NCBI GenBank assembly: GCA_961205875.1 | Contig: OY540820.1 | Location: 14,508,001 to 14,572,000, forward strand | Direction: 5' to 3' | Source: Sialis fuliginosa | Lineage: Eukaryota; Arthropoda; Insecta; Megaloptera; Sialidae | DNA length: 64,000 nucleotides | Shown here: piece after piece, positions 12,801 through 24,100 of the stretch | Layout of the letters: the number at the start of each line of letters is the position of its first letter | How positions within the stretch are numbered: position 1 is the stretch's first letter | Position numbers and translations under genes: made by a program | Notes under the pieces: generated by a model | The model's input: the letters and a program-made list of their open reading frames with translations, nothing else | Databases searched by the model: none | Told to the model about the DNA's origin: nothing

Positions 12801-14673
12801 ACTTGAACGGACATCTACAAAGATGAATTCTGTTCGAAACAAATCTAACAAAGAAAATGTTAAAGAAAATAATCGTGAAAACACGCAGCATCGTAAAAAA
12901 GAACGTCATCGTGAAACGATAGACAAGAGCCAGAAGGAATCGTCAGATAAAGCGTCTGATAAATCTACAGAAAAGGTAGATAAGTCATTTGAAAACAAAT
13001 CAGAGAAAACAGAATCTGATTGCGTTCAACAGAGATTAGAGTGGGAGTTGAAAAAAGTTCGTACAGAGCTTGTTTCTTGTCGACATTCAGAACAGGATCT
13101 TCGAGCACAGGTTACGACACTTTCAGCGGCTGAAAGATCAAACAGACATGAATTAAGTCAAATAAGAAAAGAAAATGAAGAACTGCAAAATAAGTGAGTG
13201 TTATTATAATTATTAATTATTAGGATATATTTTTTGATTATATATATAATGATAGCTTGAGAGGTTAATTAAATATTTTGACATGCTTTTTTTATTTACA
13301 GAGTACAAAGTTTAACAAGTGCTAGGCAGGCAGACAGACAAACAGTAGAAAGACGTCTTGGAGAAGAAAGAAGAGTGAGAGCTTCACTTGAAGCTCAACT
13401 AGCTCATGAACGAAGAGTTCAACAACAAGCTCAGCTTAGCAAGTTAGTTTTTTTATTTAAATAAAATTACTTATTTGAACTAATCAAAAATAAAAATTAC
13501 TTACTCCACAATAATTCAAGAAAATAAAAGTTTATAAATTATTGGTAATTAAATATGAAATACAAACAAAGTAGATAAAGTTCTATAACATATTGTTAAC
13601 TTTTTCAGAAGCCACTACCTTAAATGGTTTTTGAAAATTTGAAAAATAGGGAGGGTTTAAATTTTTAGTGGCTTGTGCAATGAGGACTTCATGACTTTAG
13701 TTTTTGAACACTTTTTTATAATAGTACTCCTATCAAGTTGTAAAGAACTTAAATTTTTTTTATTACAAATGCAGTATCATTACTATTTATTAACGATACT
13801 TTAAATTCTTTTAGAGCTGAATGTACAGAGCAATGTCGAGCCCGTAGGAGAGAGTTAGAGATGGAAGCTCGGGAACTACGTGCCGGTACACGAGTTGCTG
13901 AGGAGCGTGTGGCGGGGGTGGAAAGAGAGAAAATACAACAGCAGCGAGACGCAGATGTCCTATTGGCTTCGTTGGCTGCAGCCCAGGACAAGAATCAACA
14001 CTTAGAGAACTCTCTATCAGCTGAGACACGGATTAAGCTAGATCTCTTCAGTGCACTCGGTGAAACAAAACGACAGCTTGAAATCAGAGACAGTAAGTTT
14101 ATGTAATTTAAAAAGTAAGAAACTAATAGTTAGTATGATATTGCATATAACAATAACATTTTGAGTTACATAACAGACTTTGAAAAGTTACAGAATAATC
14201 AATTTGTGAATTTGAGTACATGTTCGATGAAAATATATACTTTTTTTGTCAAAGTTCTTTAATGAGAGTGATAGCAATCTTCTTTTCCTTTGGAAAAATT
14301 TGCTAATAGGAGGAGCTTAGACAGGACTATTTTGAATAAAATTTCAAATGCTTTATTGAGATGATCAGTTGAGAAAGCAGTATTAAAATTAAAATAAATA
14401 CATTTTTTCCTTAAGTGAAATGATTTATTTTCAATTTTATCAGGTATGATCCGTTCTCAAGAAAAAGAGATAGATGATCTCAAATCAAAGATTGCACAGG
14501 TGCTGGCTGTAATGCCACTTTCAGGCGACACTTTCGGAGGCGGAAGCGTGGGTCCTTCGTCTCGTGTCCGATTGGCTGAGAGTCCTGCCGCAGCGGTTGG
14601 CTCCACACTAGACCCCAATGCGACGGCTTACACGCCAAAGGGCAGTCTGGTTGCTGGTGCGGCTGAAGCGTGA
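9852..14673 (+). CDS. MACO1: macoilin, multi-pass ER/neuronal membrane coiled-coil protein
   Basis: Nine exons join in phase: 9852-9931, 10987-11255, 11668-11797, 11894-12246, 12453-12653, 12740-13193, 13302-13442, 13815-14092 and 14444-14673. They encode 711 aa (human about 664). The small first exon gives the conserved basic N-terminus MKRRNVDCAKIRRPVKRNKI. Exons 2-4 encode the highly conserved membrane region (about residues 28-165), with motifs such as EFRFEFLWPFWLL, YVWVQYVWHT, LDLCRPFAAHCIGYP and GFGFKSYVGY. A Ser/Thr/Asn/Lys-rich variable linker follows (about 190-430). Exons 6-9 encode the conserved coiled coil, ending in KIAQVLAVMP. Macoilin is a neuronal ER-membrane protein that affects excitability and behaviour in worms and flies; that role is family knowledge. 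The linker carries tandem HNG pentapeptides across a splice junction. Confidence 0.95.
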
Positions 14674-17600
14674 ATGAATTGGATGATATATCATTATTAT
14701 TTACTGACTTTTGTAGAGTCAACTTCGAAGTAGTTATTATTGTTGAAGTAAAAATGCATATACGTTCTTTTTGGGTTATCACATAATTATTATATGATTT
14801 TCTTTGGTAGATTAAATGTTTTTTTTTTCTTGTTGATGTTTCAGCGTAAATATAGGCAATTATTTTTCTATCACTACCAAATAGTTTTTTTTTAAATTAT
14901 TAATGTTTTTTTAAACCAATATATTATGTTTAAAATCATAGAAACATAATTAATAAAAGAATTTTAACAATTTTATTTGTTTTTAAGAATGCTATAAAAT
15001 TTGTGGGTAAGATTGTGTTTTTAACATTTTATTTACCTAAATTATAAGGATCGAGAAATTCAGTTTTATTTGTCATTTGATATTACTAAATTAATTAATG
15101 TCAGTTAAATTAAAAACTGCCATTTTACAATTTTCATTTTGTTTTTATTATATATTTTTGTAAAAAAATGGGAAAAAATATATATTAATTTAAAGTAATC
15201 CAAAATTAAGAATGACAGAAGTGTATGTTTATATTTTATTTCTATAAAAAGAAGTTTACTTTTTAAAGTCAGTAACGTTGCTGGTGAAATATAATCCTCA
15301 CAGTAACAAAAATCTAAAACTGTAAATACGGGGATGATGTCAGTATCTTTGAAAAAATATTGCGTACTAATAATAAAATTCACGTTCTATATTTTGTTGA
15401 CAAAATATATAATTGTGTTCTTATTTTTATTGAAAATCGTAATCGATGTTTTTGTTATATTTAATTAAAATGAGTTATGTCTTCCTTATAATTTTTTCTT
15501 TTGTGTTGTACGCAATATTATTTTTGATGAAATTATTTGCAGTCCAAGACTGCAGTGAAACAAATTAAATTATTTATTTTTTCATCCTCATCATAACATC
15601 TGACACACTTGCACTCGAGATGTAGGTTTATATTAAACCAAACACAATTTGTATTTAAATGTTTAATACTTATCATTGCATGTTTGGTTTAATACAATCA
15701 TTTCTGTGGCAAAATGCTTGTTTACGTTGAATTAACCTTTGTTTTTTTTTTTTAGATATGAAGTACGATAATTGCAATTTTGTGACATTTAATTATTGAA
15801 CTCTTGAACACCAAAAGTTGTTCTTTTTTCTTAATTGATATGCCAGGCATTAAAGGAAGCAAATATGTAGATGAGAAGTAAGTAATATGTACAAGTCATA
15901 TAAATGATTTTATTTTACAACTAACTATTAAAGAGAATAGAAAATAATAATCCAAAACAATTTTTTTGTAAAGTCATACAAACTGAAATTTTTGTTGGGT
16001 TTTGAAAATTAAAAAAAATGAATAAAAGAACATTGTATTTATCACATTGGATATCTTTATTGATGTGAAGGAGTAATACGTATTAGAAATATTTAATCTG
16101 AAACATTTAATTTCAAGTGTTTTGTAGAACGCATCACATTTTATTTGTAACTAATAGTTCCTTATGTACGTATGAGAACGTTTTGTCACAGAATCTTGCC
16201 CTTTTAGCTTACTTTGGTCCACTTAACTGATAATCAATTGTGATAGACCGGTACAAACGTCGACAGATTAACCATGACCCAGTGTTCGAGAAAAGCATGT
16301 AAGAAAATACTCTGTAGAAGCGCATAGCTTGGTTATGTTTTTGTTTCAGGCATTATATAGTGTTTTAATGTGATATTTATGTTTAGCTTTACTAATAGGA
16401 ATCGTCGCTTTTTCGTATATAGTTTGGATGAGCACAAAATGCGTTGGTTATGAAAGGAAACAACGTAACCTTACTTTATTCAATTTACAATTTATATTTG
16501 ATGCTTTTTTACTATCGTAGAATACGTTTTTAAAAACTGGGATTATTTTAAACTTAATACTTACACAATAGTGTATGGTAGAAAAGTTATTACATATTTT
16601 TTTATCTGTTTATTATTCACATTATAATTGTTATTTTAATTTTAATATAAATTGAAATTCGATAAAAGTTTGGTGTAATTTACATTAAAAATCAAAAAAC
16701 AGAAATTGTCTTGATTTTAAATAAAAAAATAAGTTACTTATAATAAAAAACTGTTTTTATCAAAATGGATTTTTTTTTATATGTATGTGTATTTAATATT
16801 TTATTTAATAAATATACAGTGCGTTTTAAATTTCAGTATTATTAAAAATGAAATAAATGTTTTCAAATTTAAAAATAATTTCTTATCTTGTTAACTTATT
16901 TTTTTATTATTATTTTTTGTAAACTTTATATAATATATCTTATATTGTCTACTTTCTTTGCAACGCAACATTGGTATAATAATTAGATAGTGTCATAATT
17001 TTTATTATGATTGATGTCGGGTTTTATAAAGAATTTTCTCTAGAAGAAAAACTAAGTTAACGCTATCTGTTTTAAATTTGCTCATATGTATGTAAATTCT
17101 AAGCATTTTATATTGTACACTTGTAATTACTGGTTTTGGATTCTTGATTTCAACTTCCACCAAGGTTGTATTATACCATTGATAAGAATTGTCAGTGGGC
17201 TGTCATTTATATTTAATACTTTGCAGATAACGTTAGCCTAGCTTTTGCTTGAGAGCAAATTCTTTATAATACTGGGCATGAGAGATATGAATATCAGAAG
17301 AATATATTCATAATTGATATTGTACTTAATTATCGAAATGATTGACAGTCTCTGTTGTATTGTATAATACATGTAAAAGAATGTTTAAAATGTTTACTTT
17401 TTATGTTTATGACTGATTCTTCATTGTAATTATCTGAAACAATGATTATTTAGTTAATTAATAATGAAATAAAATGTTAATTTGATCTCATGACAGGAAA
17501 GTTATTTTTTTGTAGCTACACTGGGTCAAAGAATCCCTTTGAAATATTTACTACAGCAGTTTCCAAAACATGATTTCAAATCAAGACATATTTGGAAACT

Positions 17601-18656
17601 GCTGATTTACTGGGATTTCATTGATCGCCAGTTAAATTAGATCTGATTTGTGACATCAATGTAATGAATTGATACATGTAATATCTATTTACTCGTTTAT
17701 AAAATAATTTTGGATACATGTACATATTTATAAATAGGTACATGAAACTTTTTTTTACAAATACATAGTTTTAAAACATACAAAATTATAAAGTAAAAAT
17801 ATATTGAAAATTTTTTATCTATTTTTTTCAACATTATAAATTAACATAAATTAATTAATAACAAAAAAATTATTAATTGAATTGTTTATTGATTTTATAA
17901 AATTATATTATGATCTGAGTTTATTATTTTTGAGTAAATGGATGAAACAGTTAAACCACAATTCAGTGTATTGTAACAGTCGTAAAAAAGCAGCAAGCGA
18001 GCATATTAGCCGCTTGAAAAAATGTAGTTTCGAGAACTATTCTACGAGTGATTTGTGTTTACATTACGAGCTGTGGCTCTCTATTTTCTCTGTATGTGTC
18101 ATATACTTCATAAAAATGAAAATATAAAAAAATTAATAATAAATGTCAGGCTTATGCCTGCGATCAAATAAAATCGAGTTTTTTTTATTGAATTTACTCA
18201 ACAGGGTTGATTGATTTTTTTAAATAACAGTAAGTATGTATTTGTTCATTTATTTTATAAATAAATATGTAAACTGATTATTGATAAACTATAGGATGTT
18301 AACTTCCTCAAGATTTAGATAAAAAAGATATATCAGAAAATAGATAATAGTATAGTATTCAATTGTGATAAATTAAAGGTCACATATTATTAACAAATAT
18401 ATGTAACAAGTAAAACAGATAATAGCCATGAACAATAAAAGCAATGAGATAAGCGATAGAAAACTCATAATCATAGCTCATAACGCTTAAGTATACTTCT
18501 CATACTGATTGACTATTGATACTACGAGTGTCGACTTTCTGTCATGTCCATATGTTATAATAATATGTAGTTACATAACCTAAGTTTTGAATAAATTGCA
18601 GATATTGTCTTGAAATTATTATATACGTGCACTGCTGATTGATTACATGCGTGAAA
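14674..18656. other. macoilin 3' region and AT-rich intergenic DNA
   Basis: About 4 kb with no supported protein gene. The first part probably contains the macoilin 3' UTR; several AATAAA-like signals exist and none can be singled out. A perfect 14-base stem lies at 17554-17567/17591-17604. A truncated MITE copy lies at 17197-17278. An 81-codon open frame near 17882-18127 has no recognisable features and begins at a TTG codon, so it is not called as a gene. Confidence 0.5.
17197..17278. mobile_element. partial copy of the CCCGGTAT-ended MITE
   Basis: The right end (ctttataatactgggca) and the preceding gcatttatatttaat-like and cagataacgttagcct segments match the right part of the elements at 27639-27955 and 30341-30633, with clear divergence. 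The left half is absent, so this is a relic. Confidence 0.6.
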
Positions 18657-20150
18657 ATGAATTACAGCAAAAGAAGCATTAATTTAGGAATGGCAATTTT
18701 ATTTACTGTCATCATATATTATGGTAAGTTTAAAAAAAGTTTGTATCTAATTAATAAATTAAATTTGTTTACATTATGGTACCATTTTTCAGTTTGGATG
18801 CAGTCACAAGATATGTATTTAGAATGTAAGTTGTTTACAGGTGTTCATGTTATTATTAATTTATTATTATGTAATTTATTTTTAGGGTTCATCATAGCAA
18901 ATGCGCACATATTATATTTTATAGCATCTATGTTGCCAACATTAATCGAAGTTGTATTACGATCTGATTGTAGAGATCAATTACATTTTTTTTCATTTAG
19001 TAGTTTTGCTTCGTATTCGCTTTGTTGTTCTTTAACATATGTTCTATTATTTTATCGTTTATATGAATTTTTACCATACAGAATTTGGTTGTATTTCATT
19101 GTTCTACTATTCAACCATATTTATTATACAGTACGTATGCATGTATACAACATGGAATTAATATATATGACATAGTAACGTGTTTTCTCTTGTAGATAGA
19201 TTCTGATTTTAATATTTTAAATAACATTTATAAAATACGAGGTATGGATTATGGATCAGGAATGGCACACAGTTTTTATTTTGGTTATTTAGATATTATT
19301 TTGCCTGATACTGGTACTGCTATGAAAGGGTTGAAAGAAAAAATTATTGATTTTGAATCTAAGAATCATATAAATATACCAAAGAAAAAATTGTATGTCC
19401 TTATACCAAAATCAGGATTTTGTCCACCAAAACTTGAAGAGATTTCTGATAGCCGTTTGGAATCCATAGGGGTTTGTTCCTTTTTTTTACATTTTAATTG
19501 TATTAAAAAATTTCATATACAGTGGAACCTCTTTAGTATTTTTTCGCCATAGTACGTTTTATATTTAGGTCTCGGCTTTCAAGACCCCATGTTAAAATAT
19601 TTCATTAGTACGTGTTTTCCTCTCAGTCCCTTCAACTAATGAAGTTCCACTGTATGTATATATGTCAATTTTTTTTAGTCACTGGAACCAACTGAAATAT
19701 ATAGAGCAGGAGTTAGAGAAAGATGTTATAAAAATACTGTTTATAAAATTCATCAAAAAGATAATACAAGGGAAAAATTACATATTGTTGTAGAAGGTGC
19801 AACACCGATAAAAACTCTTTATGATACAGTGATGAGAAGATCAAAATTTTCTCGTATGTACCATTTTAAGTTTTTTTTTATAATCAATTGTATTCATTAT
19901 TTAAAGTATTTTCTTTATAGGTGAATATGAGAAGTTTAATCAAGTTTTGATTAAGCAATTTTATTTAACGTTAAAGACGATCATTGAAGATAAACGAGAA
20001 ACAAAAGATATATGTGAATTAGTATATTATGATGGTAAGTAATATTTTTATTTACCATAGATCAAAAAGTTTAATTTTAGTATATTTATATTTTTTACAG
20101 ATAAAACAACCAATGTTGCTGATTTGTTATTAGATTTAATTAAAACATAA
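18657..20150 (+). CDS. STING: STING (stimulator of interferon genes) homologue
   Basis: This is an ER innate-immune receptor for cyclic dinucleotides. Proposed exons are 18657-18723, 18793-18825, 18886-19130, 19196-19471, 19679-19853, 19921-20034 and 20101-20150, giving 319 aa. Residues 1-115 hold about four hydrophobic segments. The ligand-binding domain starts near residue 131 (GMDYGSGMAHSFYFGYLDI) and aligns well with fly STING. Contact residues equivalent to human Ser162, Gly166, Tyr167, Arg238, Tyr240, Glu260 and Thr263 are all present (here S141, G145, Y146, R222, Y224, E246, T249). The protein ends at LLLDLIKT, so it lacks the vertebrate C-terminal tail that recruits TBK1/IRF3. Insects without that tail signal through NF-kB or autophagy. 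The first two introns are short, of 3n length and stop-free, so the N-terminal model is the least certain part. ATG 18657 is preferred over the upstream in-frame TTG. Confidence 0.92.
19520..19652. mobile_element. pogo/Tigger-type MITE inside STING intron 4
   Basis: The 133-base element begins cagtggaacctc and ends gaagttccactg, which are inverted repeats of the pogo/Tigger type. TA dinucleotides flank it directly (19518-19519 and 19653-19654), as expected for Tc1/mariner/pogo insertions. It makes up most of STING intron 4 (19472-19678). Confidence 0.75.
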
Positions 20151-21197
20151 AATTCTTAGAAAGTGGCTGTGATGTTTTTCAAAATTTAAAAATATATTTA
20201 AATATAATATGTACAACATATTTTTAAGAATGAAAGGAACAAAATTAGTGTGAATTATTCATTTGTAACGCTTATAATAATGAAAATTTTATATTTGTAT
20301 GTATAATGAAAAAATCGTTGGATCTCTATATCTTTTAATGAAGTTATATTTTTTGTTCTGAAATATGTTAATATGTAATTATCATAAAATGACAAAAGCA
20401 CGGAATGACAAGTTTATTTAAAAAAATTTGATTTTTATTTTCCAATTGTCATGATATTATATTATTATGGGTATTTTTTTTGTTAATATTTATTGTATCA
20501 AAATCTTTATTTAAAATTTATTTATTTGTGACTTGTAGGATTGTCAGTTATAACATTGAAATCAGAACACAAAAAACACAATGGCTAAGTTGTGAATTTA
20601 CATTTTTCTGAAACTGTTAAAATTTTAACTCTCCATCCCTCAACCTTTAAACTAGCATACAAATTTTACTAATTTTCATAGGATATTGTACAAACAGTCG
20701 ACATAATTAATTATTAATATTACATATTTTCTATAATAAAAAAAATTGACTTGCTCTCAAATTCGCAAAAAATGTAGATTTGTAACTGTACTATTGTGGG
20801 GACGATAATATGCATGTTTATTATAAACTTTAGTTTATAACTACATAATTATAAACTTAAAGAATTATGAAGTAATTATAATTATTTCATAATTCTTTAA
20901 GAAGATATATCTTCTTAATTTATTAATGTTTTATTATTTTAATAAATATTCCTGAAAATACTGTGTTAAATGTTAATTTGTTTTTATAATATATAAATGT
21001 ACAAAATATTGTATTAATTAATTATAATTACATGTACTATTTTTGTTAATACTTTATAAATATAAAAGTTTGAGAAACACTGTTCTTATGCATATCAACA
21101 TAACCTAACAAATTACACGTGAGAAATCGATGAATGAAATACATACTCGGAATACAGTTAATGAAATTTAAAATTTGATATTTATAAAACGAATAAA
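20151..21197. other. STING-URB1 spacer with nested palindromes
   Basis: AT-rich spacer between two same-strand genes. It has a strong palindrome around 20858-20900 (taaagaattatgaa paired with ttcataattcttta) followed at once by agaagatatatcttct. Poly(A) and promoter elements for the flanking genes must lie here but cannot be singled out. No gene is seen. Confidence 0.5.
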
Positions 21198-24100
21198 ATG
21201 TGTGCTGAAAAGGAGAAAAAACGTAAAAAAGCCGAGATGACTAAAAGTATTGAAAATGGAATATGTGCTGAAAATTCAGTTAGTGATTATACGGAAAACT
21301 CGTCTCCGCAGAAGAAAATTAAATTATTTTCAGCAAAAGAATTCAGGAAAAACTTTCAAGATGGTAAACTTGACTGTAAGTTACAATAAGTTAATTATAA
21401 TATCAATCTTTATTTAATATGAACGTTTGATTTTTTATAGCTCTTAAACAATTTGTTAATTTGTGTTCAAGCGATAGTTCCACAGATTACGCTTTGCAAT
21501 ATATTGAAGCTGGTGGCAATTGTGTGGAATTATTACATCTTTTGGGAAAATCTGGAAATGAAAATTCATATGAAACTATTTTTGAAGCATTTACTATTGT
21601 TCTTTTAAAGATCCAATCTAACTGTCCACAATTTTCTGGAACTGCAGAAGATGCTTGTCGTTATCTTTTTAATAATTATCTAAATATTATCCATACTGCA
21701 TTGAGTAAAAATTCACAAGGACAACAACGTAATACTGTACTTAAATTATTAACAGCAATTGTAACACTGTCAACAAATTTAGCCAAAGAAGTTCTTTTAC
21801 ATATTAATTTTGAAATGGTGACAATAAATACATTGATAAAACATAGAACATCCAAGAATAGTTTAAACGTACGTTTGTCATTTGTACACTTTCTTTTATC
21901 ATTTTTAATCGAAGGTGATTCAACTATTATTAAAATATTACTCGAGAAGAAAGGTGTTTTGACTAGTATCATTCCTGGTTTAATGTATGATGATGTTGAA
22001 ACTGTTAGTTTAGTTTTATCAACATTAAAACAAAATGTTCTTGAAAACAAACACATTTTAAAAACAACTAAATTGTACACATTCAATACAGGAATAGTAA
22101 AAAATGTTGTAGATTTGTACAATTGGAAAGGTCCTAAATATTACCGAGTTATGTTGAAAAAAAAAGATGGGACATCATTAGAAACATTTATCGATCGAGA
22201 TGGACGGCAGGAAGTTCAGGCAGTTGTACATGAGTTTCTGTTAGTTTTGTGTACTTCCCATAAATATGGAGTGTTGTTTCAGAATAAATCATTTGATTTA
22301 AATGCAAAGAAACAGAATCCATTACTTTTAACTGTTATTAATGGTTTAAGTAAACCATGGGAAAATAAATTTGCTTCTGAATTGATTGTAAAAATTGCAT
22401 GTGCATGTCCAGAATTATTTAAAACGATATTGAATAGTGTTGAAGATTACTTAACACCAAGAGTTTCAATTAAATGGTTAGATTTAATAAATTTTTTGAA
22501 AAATTTGTTTCAGTCATTCAGGCGCACGTTAATTGATAACTATCTAAACGATTTTTCATTAAATCAATTTAATTATGTTATAGAAACTTTTTGTATGCCG
22601 GCATTCATACTGAAATCATTAAATGATGTTATTACAAGTGATAGTAAGTTTGTTATTGAAAATGGTTTAGATTTATTATTTAATATGTTAGAATCACTAA
22701 ATGAGTTGATGACATCATATCAAAATATTGCATCAAATAAAAATTTTAAATCATTTAAACAATCTCTTAATGATTATTTAGTGAAATGTTTGCCAAAAAG
22801 TCAAAATTTATTGAAAATGTATTTCATGAAAAATGAGTTGCTTTGTAAAAGTTCTGAAGATATGTTGCTAACACAAAATTTGCAAAACACAAATTTTAAA
22901 GTCACAATATTAAGTATATTAACAATATATCAAAATATTTGTAAATCGATGTTGGATGATATGTCGGAAGATTTTTTTCCCGAGAAGATAATAGAAAGTT
23001 CTAATTTAGAATCAGATGTTGATAAAGATGTTATTATATTAAAGACAGTTGAGTTATTTTTATCGTTAAATTCATCTTTATTTAGAATAGAAAATGAACA
23101 TTTTAATACGTATTTTAAATTATTATGCCAATGTCCAAAAGATACTGCATTAAATCTATTATTTAAAATTTTAAAGAATGTAGATATTTTTGAAAATGCT
23201 AGCTGTGAAATATATGTGTGGTTAAATTCTCTTTTTAAATATCCTTCTGCAATTGACGCATTTTTAAATATTGTTGCTACAGCACATAGTAATTTAACGT
23301 ATTACAATGAAAAAATCTCAGAAATATCAAAAAGTCTTCATCAAAGTGAGAATGAAACAGAGAACATAAATGATTTATTTGATTATTTAGAATTCAAAAC
23401 TGCTGAACATCAGAAAACAAGTTTTAGCCATGTAACATTAAGTTCAATGATTCTGGCAGTAAGTGAATATGATTCTAAAAAAATCAAAGCAAATTTGAAT
23501 TTCTTTTCAAATGCTGTAATAGATTTATTATATTTGCAAACTAATCCGAATATTTTCATTAAAATTTTAAGCGAATCTAAAAATAAAAAAATATTATGGA
23601 ACCAATTTTTCAATACAAATTTAATTCCTGTTCCTGTATCACAGAATGATAACATTATCTCTGTATATAAATACATATTTGATGATTCAAAAGATGATGT
23701 TAGTCAAGTAGTTAATTTTGAAACTATTGATGAATATGAAAAACTTTGTTTGTTTAGAATGGTTACATCTATTCTTATACAGTTGACAAATGAAAGAAAA
23801 TTATATATGGTAGGAATAGGAAATGTAAAGAATTTGTTAGTGTACTTTATAGATAATTTTCAAAAAACACCACAGTTACTTTTACAATGTTTACAATTTT
23901 TTTATCTTAATGCTACATTACATAACTTTTTTGTACCATTATGTAGTATGAAAGAAATTGAAGAAAAAATGATAACAGAATTAATTTTATACATTACACA
24001 GCATTTAAAAAATCAAAGTTATTGTATGGAAAATTTACTTGTTCCTTACCAAGAGAAATTCTTTTTCCGAATCATTATAGTTCTAAAAAAATATAAGAAA

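Noticed and set aside
17882..18127. 81-codon plus-strand frame upstream of STING
   Set aside because: It starts at TTG, has no family resemblance and no splice or promoter context. Not enough to call a gene.
21676..23676. Minus-strand frames opposite the large URB1 exon
   Set aside because: Antisense shadows; the plus-strand frame is 4.4 kb long and matches URB1.
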